DNA from: Pseudomonas sp. REP124
Lineage (GTDB): Bacteria > Pseudomonadota > Gammaproteobacteria > Pseudomonadales > Pseudomonadaceae
DNA: 64,000 bases
Direction of reading: 5' to 3'
Assembly (NCBI RefSeq): GCF_020164475.1
Contig: NZ_JAIQWX010000018.1
Span: 1-64,000, forward strand
The notes below the pieces were generated by a model, which was not told where the DNA came from, ran no database searches, and saw only the letters and a program-made list of their open reading frames with translations. The position numbers were made by a program, and so were the translations under genes. Shown one piece after another: positions 58,860 to 64,000 of the stretch; position 1 is the first letter of the stretch, and every line of letters starts with the position of its first letter.

Positions 58860-61800
58860 TCAGTCGAACTCGAACAACGCGTCCTTGATGAACTGCTCTT
58901 CGAACCGGTCCGCCGGCACCGGTCGGCCGAACAGGTAGCCCTGGACTTCATCGCAGCCGTGTTCGCGCAGGAAATCCAGCTGTTCCTGGGTTTCCACACC
59001 CTCGGCGATCACCGCCAGATTCAGGCTGTGGGCCATGGCGATGATCGCCCGGGCGATCTGCGCATCCTGCTCGCCCGAGGGCAGGCCATCGACGAAGGTG
59101 CGGTCGATCTTCAGCACGTCGATCGGGAACTGCTTGAGGTAGTTGAGCGATGAGTAACCGGTGCCGAAGTCGTCGACCGCAAGGCTCAGACCGAGATTTT
59201 TCAGGCCATCGAGAATCTGCATTGCTTCGCTGACTTCGCGCATCAGTATGCTTTCGGTCAGTTCCAGCTCCAGGCACGCCGGCGGCAGGCCTGTTTCCTT
59301 GAGGATGGTGGCGATCCGCGTGCCCAACTGCCCATCGGAGAACTGCCGCGCCGAGATGTTCACCGAGACTTTCGGCACCCGCATCTCGGCCTGATGCCAG
59401 GTCTTGAGCTGGCGGCTGGCCTCGCGGATCACCCAGTCACCCACATCCACCACCAGACCCAGTTCCTCCAGCACCGGAATGAAGTCCGCCGGCGGCACCA
59501 TGCCGCGGCGCGGATGACGCCAGCGCAGCAGGGCTTCGGCGCCGGTCAAACGTTTGCCATCGCCGCTGAACTGCGGCTGATAGAACAGGGTGAACTCGTT
59601 CTGTTCCAGGGCGTGACGCAGATCGCTTTCCAGCTCCAGACGCTCCAGGGCGCTGGCGTTCATGTCCGCCTGATAGAACTGGAAGTTGTTCTTGCCGCGT
59701 TCCTTGGCGTGGTACATCGCAGTGTCGGCGTTCTTCATCAACTGGCTGAGTTCGTTGCCGTCCTGCGGGCTCAGGGCGATGCCGATACTGGCCGTGACGA
59801 AGAACTCGCGGCCTTCGAGCACGAACGGCTTCACCAGCCCGGCGAGAATCTGTTCAGCCACGTGAATCGCCCGGTTCAAGGCGGTTTCACGGTTGGCCCG
59901 AGGTTGCAGGAGCAGCGTGAACTCGTCGCCGCCCATGCGGGCCACGGTGTCGTCATCGTCGACGCATTCGAGCAGCCGGGTCGCCATTTCCTTGAGCATG
60001 CGGTCGCCCGCGGCATGGCCCAGTGAGTCGTTGATCGGCTTGAAGCGGTCGAGGTCGAGGAACATCAGCACTACCCACGACTTCTGCCGTTCGGCCGCTT
60101 GCAGGGCGGTGTGCAGGCGGTCCTGGAACAGCGAGCGGTTGGGCAGGTGCGTCAGGGCGTCGTAATAGGCCAGGCGATGAATCCGCTGCTCGCTGGCCTT
60201 GCGCTCGCTGATGTCGCTGAAGAAGCACACGTAGCTGGCCAGATCGCCTTCGTCGTCGAACACCGCAGTGATCCCGACCCAGGCCGGGTAGTGCTCGCCG
60301 TTGCGCCGCTTGAGCCAGACCTCGCCTTCCCAGGTGCTGTTCTGGTTCAGTTGCTTGAGCACATATCGCAGGTGGGCTTCCTGCTGTTCGTCGACGGTCA
60401 GCATGTTCGGCAACTGGTCGAGGACCTGTTCCACTGCATAACCGCTGACACGGCTGAAGGCTTCGTTAGCCTGGACGATGTAGCCGGCCGGATCGGTGAT
60501 CAGGATCGCCGAGGTCGAGTGCTCGAAAACCGTGGCAGCCATGCGCAGGTCTTTTTCCGCGCGGCGCTGCTGGCTGACGTCGCGCCCGACCCCGAGAACG
60601 CCTTCGAACGCGTCGTGCTCGTCCCAGACCAGCACCAGTCGCAGCTCGATCGGAATCTTGCGCCCGTCGGCCCGCAGACAGTCAAACAGGAACAATTGCG
60701 TCTGCACCTGGCTGCGCAGCAGCGCCAATTGCTCAGGTTGATCCAGCGCCTTGCTGACCCGTTCCATCAGACTGTAGATGCCGGTCAGCTGCTGCGGGTT
60801 GGCGATGGTCGAGTGCCAGCCGTTCTGGAAAATCCACTCGGCGTCGTAGCCCAGCACGGCCTGCACCGACGGGCTGACGTAGTTGAGGCTCAGGCGGCTG
60901 TCGGTCGAGATGATCACATCGCTGATGCTTTCGGCGAGCATCCGGTAGCGCTGCTCGCTGTCGCGCAGGGATTCGCTGGCTTCGATCTGCTCGGTAACGT
61001 CTTTTGCGACCCCGATGATCCGGGTCACCTGGTTGTGCTTGTCCCGGGCCAGGGCCTGTTCGCGAATGTCGAAACGCCGCCATTCACCGTTGCGGTGACG
61101 GAAGCGCAACTGGCATTGCATCAACTGGCTGTAGCCATCCTGGCGTTGCAGATGGCGCGAGCGGTGGTAGAAGTCGGCATCGTCGGGGTGCAGAAGGATT
61201 TCCCAGAAATACTCGCCCATCTGCTGCAGTTCGGTGCGGTTGTAACCCAGGGTCTGGCCCAGATGATGGTTGCTGAAAATCATCCGCTGGCTGATCACAT
61301 CCTGCACATAGAGGTGATCGGGCACGGTACGCACCACGTCGGACCAGAAACCTTCACGCTCCTGCAGCGACAGCTCTGTGAGCTTGCGGCTGGTGATATC
61401 GGTGATGCTCAGAATCACCGCTTTATAGTCTTCCGGGCTTTGCGGCAGGCGCAGCACCAGCCACAGGTGCTGGTCGCGGCCGGCGGCGTCCTGGAGCTTG
61501 ATCTCCAGTTCCAGCTGCTTCTGTTGATTGAGCGTGGCCTCGAGCACCTGATTGCCGATGGCGCTGCCATCCAGCGGGTTGCCTTCTATCAGCAGGTCCC
61601 AGGCCTGTTCGCGGGAGCCGACGTTGAGCAGTTGCAACGCCACCTGGTTGACTTCGGTAACGCGTAGCGCCTGCAGCAGCTGTCGGCGTTGTTCCGCGTC
61701 CTGCAGCCATTCGCGCAATTGCTCGGTGCTTTGCACGCGCGCCTTGTCGAAAGCGCTCATCAGGCCGGACATGTCGAGTACACACAGGGCCACGCCCGTG

Positions 61801-62708
61801 CCTTCGAAAATCTCCTGATAACGCCGGCGACCTTCATGCAGTTGGCTCTGGCGCCGGCGCATGTTCAGCAGAACGATAAAAGGCAGCATGGAGAAGGCCA
61901 GGCCCAGCAGGCATTTGCCGATGAAGGCCGGCAGCAGTTCTTCCAGCACCTGCTGGCGATCGAACAGCCCGCGCAGTTGCCAGTCGCTGCTGCTCAGGGG
62001 CACGGTCAGCACGCTGTCGTTCAGATCGTCTTCGGTCAGCGTTCCCCGGTTGACCAGGGGCAGCGCTTCATCGCGACTGATGATCTGATGGTTGTTGCGG
62101 TTTTCCACCAGCCACTGCGGACGGTGCTCGGCATCGCCCAGTTGGGTCAGGGAGGAGAAAAACGTCGGCTTGAAGCGCAGGGCCCAGTAGCCTCGGGCGC
62201 TGCCGCTGGCCTGATGCAGCAGCAGATGCACGATCGAGCCGTCGATGGCGTTGCTGAAATAGTGAGGCTGGGCACGACTGCGCCGCACCAGTTGGCCCAG
62301 GTAGTCGGCGTCTTCGCTGTTGCTCGCGCTGTCGGCGAGTACGACACCCGATGGGCTGAGCAAGGCGAGGCTGACCAGATCGGGCAGCGATTTCTGCAGC
62401 TTGCGCAGCAACTCCTGCTGTTCCTCGATGCCTTGCGGCTGTTCGACGATGGGCAGAAGGTTCAGGGCGATTCGAGCATTCAGCGCCATGTTCAGGCTGA
62501 CTTGGGTGGCCAGGTCGGCGGTGTAATCGATGGTGTACTGACGCTGGGTTTTCTGTGTTTCTCGCAACTGGTCCAGCAATTGCCAGAACATCAGCGCGAG
62601 CAGCAACAGCACCAGAGTCGCCAGGGCGCTTTTCAGGGTTCCGCGCAGGGGCGAACCGTTCGCGGTTGTCGGCGCACGAGTGGTCAGGGGCGGAGGGGCA
62701 ATGGACAA
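58860..62708 (-). CDS. morA: Membrane-bound PAS-GGDEF-EAL c-di-GMP enzyme MorA
   Basis: 1282 residues. TM1 at about 27-46 (LKSALATLVLLLLALMFWQL), an extracytoplasmic sensor region to about 255, TM2 near 262-282, then several PAS domains (for example ILSITDITSRKLTELSLQER, IIGVAKDVTEQIEASESLRD, VGRDVSQQRRAEKDLRMAAT, CFFSDISERKASEQRIHRLA). The diguanylate cyclase GGDEF is intact at 926-930 in RMGGDEFTLL, without an RxxD inhibitory site. The phosphodiesterase EAL lies at 1058-1060 (EALLRWRHP), with DDFGTGYSSLNYLK. MorA regulates flagella, biofilm and protease secretion. Start TTG at 62708 with AGGA upstream. Neighbours glyA and ettA match other pseudomonads. Confidence 0.93.
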   Translation of the reverse strand: MSIAPPPLTTRAPTTANGSPLRGTLKSALATLVLLLLALMFWQLLDQLRETQKTQRQYTIDYTADLATQVSLNMALNARIALNLLPIVEQPQGIEEQQELLRKLQKSLPDLVSLALLSPSGVVLADSASNSEDADYLGQLVRRSRAQPHYFSNAIDGSIVHLLLHQASGSARGYWALRFKPTFFSSLTQLGDAEHRPQWLVENRNNHQIISRDEALPLVNRGTLTEDDLNDSVLTVPLSSSDWQLRGLFDRQQVLEELLPAFIGKCLLGLAFSMLPFIVLLNMRRRQSQLHEGRRRYQEIFEGTGVALCVLDMSGLMSAFDKARVQSTEQLREWLQDAEQRRQLLQALRVTEVNQVALQLLNVGSREQAWDLLIEGNPLDGSAIGNQVLEATLNQQKQLELEIKLQDAAGRDQHLWLVLRLPQSPEDYKAVILSITDITSRKLTELSLQEREGFWSDVVRTVPDHLYVQDVISQRMIFSNHHLGQTLGYNRTELQQMGEYFWEILLHPDDADFYHRSRHLQRQDGYSQLMQCQLRFRHRNGEWRRFDIREQALARDKHNQVTRIIGVAKDVTEQIEASESLRDSEQRYRMLAESISDVIISTDSRLSLNYVSPSVQAVLGYDAEWIFQNGWHSTIANPQQLTGIYSLMERVSKALDQPEQLALLRSQVQTQLFLFDCLRADGRKIPIELRLVLVWDEHDAFEGVLGVGRDVSQQRRAEKDLRMAATVFEHSTSAILITDPAGYIVQANEAFSRVSGYAVEQVLDQLPNMLTVDEQQEAHLRYVLKQLNQNSTWEGEVWLKRRNGEHYPAWVGITAVFDDEGDLASYVCFFSDISERKASEQRIHRLAYYDALTHLPNRSLFQDRLHTALQAAERQKSWVVLMFLDLDRFKPINDSLGHAAGDRMLKEMATRLLECVDDDDTVARMGGDEFTLLLQPRANRETALNRAIHVAEQILAGLVKPFVLEGREFFVTASIGIALSPQDGNELSQLMKNADTAMYHAKERGKNNFQFYQADMNASALERLELESDLRHALEQNEFTLFYQPQFSGDGKRLTGAEALLRWRHPRRGMVPPADFIPVLEELGLVVDVGDWVIREASRQLKTWHQAEMRVPKVSVNISARQFSDGQLGTRIATILKETGLPPACLELELTESILMREVSEAMQILDGLKNLGLSLAVDDFGTGYSSLNYLKQFPIDVLKIDRTFVDGLPSGEQDAQIARAIIAMAHSLNLAVIAEGVETQEQLDFLREHGCDEVQGYLFGRPVPADRFEEQFIKDALFEFD

Positions 62709-62995
62709 ACTGTAATCCTGCGGTTGGGCTGGACTGGCGCGACGTGCACTATAAGCCGGACGCCCAAAGGGCGGCTAGCATGCCTTGAGTTGTGGCAAAG
62801 TGCCAGCCCCGCTCGGCTGGACGGCCTCTCGTCATTCAGGTAGCTTTGCCGGTTACGCGGGAGCGTTCCAGCTCCTAGAATCAGACTTTTTTCAGCGCGC
62901 ACGCTTGGGTCTCCATCGAGCGGTCCACGCGCACGGTCTGGCCCGGGCATCGCCTGCGCTTTCATCATTCATCAGTCACTGACCCTAGGTTCTCC
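62709..62995. other. Gap between morA and ettA
   Basis: Divergent promoter region of 287 bp. I see no gene, REP element or strong palindrome. CTAGAATCAGACTTTTTTCA around 62875 may include promoter sequence for ettA. Confidence 0.5.
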
Positions 62996-64000
62996 ATGGC
63001 TCAATACGTATTCACCATGCATCGGCTGGGCAAAGTTGTGCCGCCGAAGCGGGAAATCCTGAAAAACATCTCCCTGTCTTTCTTCCCCGGCGCCAAGATC
63101 GGCGTGCTCGGCCTCAACGGTTCGGGTAAATCCACCCTGCTGAAGATCATGGCGGGTGTCGACACCGAGTTCGAAGGCGAAGCGCGTCCGATGCCGGAAC
63201 TCAACATTGGTTATCTGCCGCAAGAGCCGCAACTTGATCCGACCAAGACCGTGCGTGAAGTGGTCGAGGAAGCGGTCAGCGTGATCAAGGACGCCCAGGC
63301 ACGCCTGGACGAGGTCTACGCCGCCTACGCCGATCCGGATGCCGACTTCGACAAGCTGGCTGCCGAACAGGCCAAGCTCGAAGCGATCCTGCAGGCCAGC
63401 GATGGTCACAACCTGGAGCGCCAGCTGGAAGTCGCCGCCGATGCGCTGCGTCTGCCGGCGTGGGACGCCAAGGTCGAACACCTGTCCGGTGGTGAAAAGC
63501 GTCGTGTGGCCCTATGCCGCCTGCTGCTGTCGGCCCCTGACATGCTGCTGCTCGACGAACCGACCAACCACCTGGACGCCGATTCCGTCGCCTGGCTGGA
63601 GCACTTCCTGCACGACTTCCCGGGGACTGTGGTAGCGATCACCCACGACCGTTACTTCCTGGACAACGTCGCTGGCTGGATTCTGGAACTGGACCGCGGT
63701 GCGGGTATTCCTTACGAGGGCAACTACTCGGGTTGGCTGGAAGCCAAGTCCGATCGTCTGGCCCAGGAATCCAAGCAGCAATCGGCTCACGAAAAAGCCA
63801 TGAAGGAAGAACTGGAGTGGGTGCGCAAAGGCGCCAAGGCCCGCCAGTCAAAATCCAAGGCTCGTCTGCAACGCTTCGAAGAAATGCAATCGCAGGAATT
63901 CCAGAAGCGCAGCGAAACCAACGAGATCTACATCCCGGCCGGTCCGCGCCTGGGTGACAAGGTCATCGAATTCAAGAACGTCACCAAGGGCTACGGCGAT
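62996..64000 (+). CDS. ettA: Energy-dependent translational throttle protein EttA (C-terminus beyond window)
   Basis: 335 codons to the window edge, opening MAQYVFTMHRLGKVVPPKRE. ABC1: Walker A GVLGLNGSGKSTLLKIMAGV, signature EHLSGGEKRRVALCRLLL, Walker B DMLLLDEPTNHLD. The EttA arm (VIKDAQARLDEVYAAYADPD) and linker follow, and the second ABC domain begins at VIEFKNVTKGYGD. EttA binds the ribosomal E site and gates the first peptide bond according to the ATP/ADP ratio. Confidence 0.95.
   Translation, partial: MAQYVFTMHRLGKVVPPKREILKNISLSFFPGAKIGVLGLNGSGKSTLLKIMAGVDTEFEGEARPMPELNIGYLPQEPQLDPTKTVREVVEEAVSVIKDAQARLDEVYAAYADPDADFDKLAAEQAKLEAILQASDGHNLERQLEVAADALRLPAWDAKVEHLSGGEKRRVALCRLLLSAPDMLLLDEPTNHLDADSVAWLEHFLHDFPGTVVAITHDRYFLDNVAGWILELDRGAGIPYEGNYSGWLEAKSDRLAQESKQQSAHEKAMKEELEWVRKGAKARQSKSKARLQRFEEMQSQEFQKRSETNEIYIPAGPRLGDKVIEFKNVTKGYGD

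Noticed and set aside
60099-61667. Plus-strand ORF of 522 codons inside morA
   Set aside because: Antisense shadow of a real PAS-GGDEF-EAL gene with no domain of its own.

Overview
The window looks like chromosome of a Pseudomonas of the fluorescens group. It is GC-rich, and its intergenic gaps are packed with paired REP palindromes (REPINs) of the types GTAGGAGCGAGC..., GTGGGAGCGAGCCTGC... and GTGGGAGCGGGCTTGC.... It carries cioAB-type oxidase genes, and the block fpr, mscL, radA, PilZ (mapZ-like), cstA, yjiX, yjiA, glyA, morA is, as I recall, the core Pseudomonas gene order (PA4615 to PA4601 in P. aeruginosa). The species assignment is inference. No rRNA, tRNA, CRISPR array, insertion sequence or complete prophage was seen.

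Layout. 0-2.1 kb: an hcp-vgrG type VI secretion pair, with vgrG cut by the window edge and three copies of an operator-like dyad upstream of hcp. 2.5-10.3 kb: an uncharacterised catabolic cluster (DUF1028 protein, M20 deacylase, LysR, aldehyde dehydrogenase, PotD-like binding protein, flavin monooxygenase, RidA-like protein). Two of its promoters share a similar block of about 55 bp. 10.4-25.9 kb: housekeeping and accessory singletons (EEP phosphodiesterase, YciC-like, DUF2076, NYN and DnaQ-like nucleases, a BRO-N protein, EamA exporter, RhlE helicase, flavoprotein, HDAC-like, GNAT, TesB and HAD, two YpfJ-type metallopeptidases).

26-36.7 kb: a catabolic region. A KstD-like dehydrogenase, an IclR regulator, a sugar-phosphate isomerase-like protein and an EamA transporter are followed by a quinate/shikimate-to-protocatechuate set: ACS-type MFS transporter, QsuD-like quinate/shikimate dehydrogenase, AroQ, QuiC and a TetR regulator. 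A PcaR-like palindrome lies in front of both the quiC and aroQ transcription units, and IclR-type dyads mark the neighbouring units. 36.9-46.3 kb: LysR, tautomerase, trmA with an NCS2 permease, a secreted DUF4879-like protein, a DJ-1-fold protein, an MFS exporter, and cioAB with a DUF2474 protein behind a perfect ANR/FNR box. 46.3-64 kb: rlmG, a LuxR solo, then the core block ending in morA and the start of ettA. It is interrupted by a lower-GC pair of paralogous unknown genes at 56.1-57.2 kb.

The most unusual element is the leader of the BRO-N gene (14.74-14.97 kb). A sigma70-like promoter is followed by a 16-bp helix enclosing two hairpins. The whole 10-nt loop of the second hairpin is complementary to the Shine-Dalgarno sequence of the BRO-N gene, and an upstream segment that imitates the Shine-Dalgarno sequence can compete for that loop. 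This has the design of a translational RNA switch.
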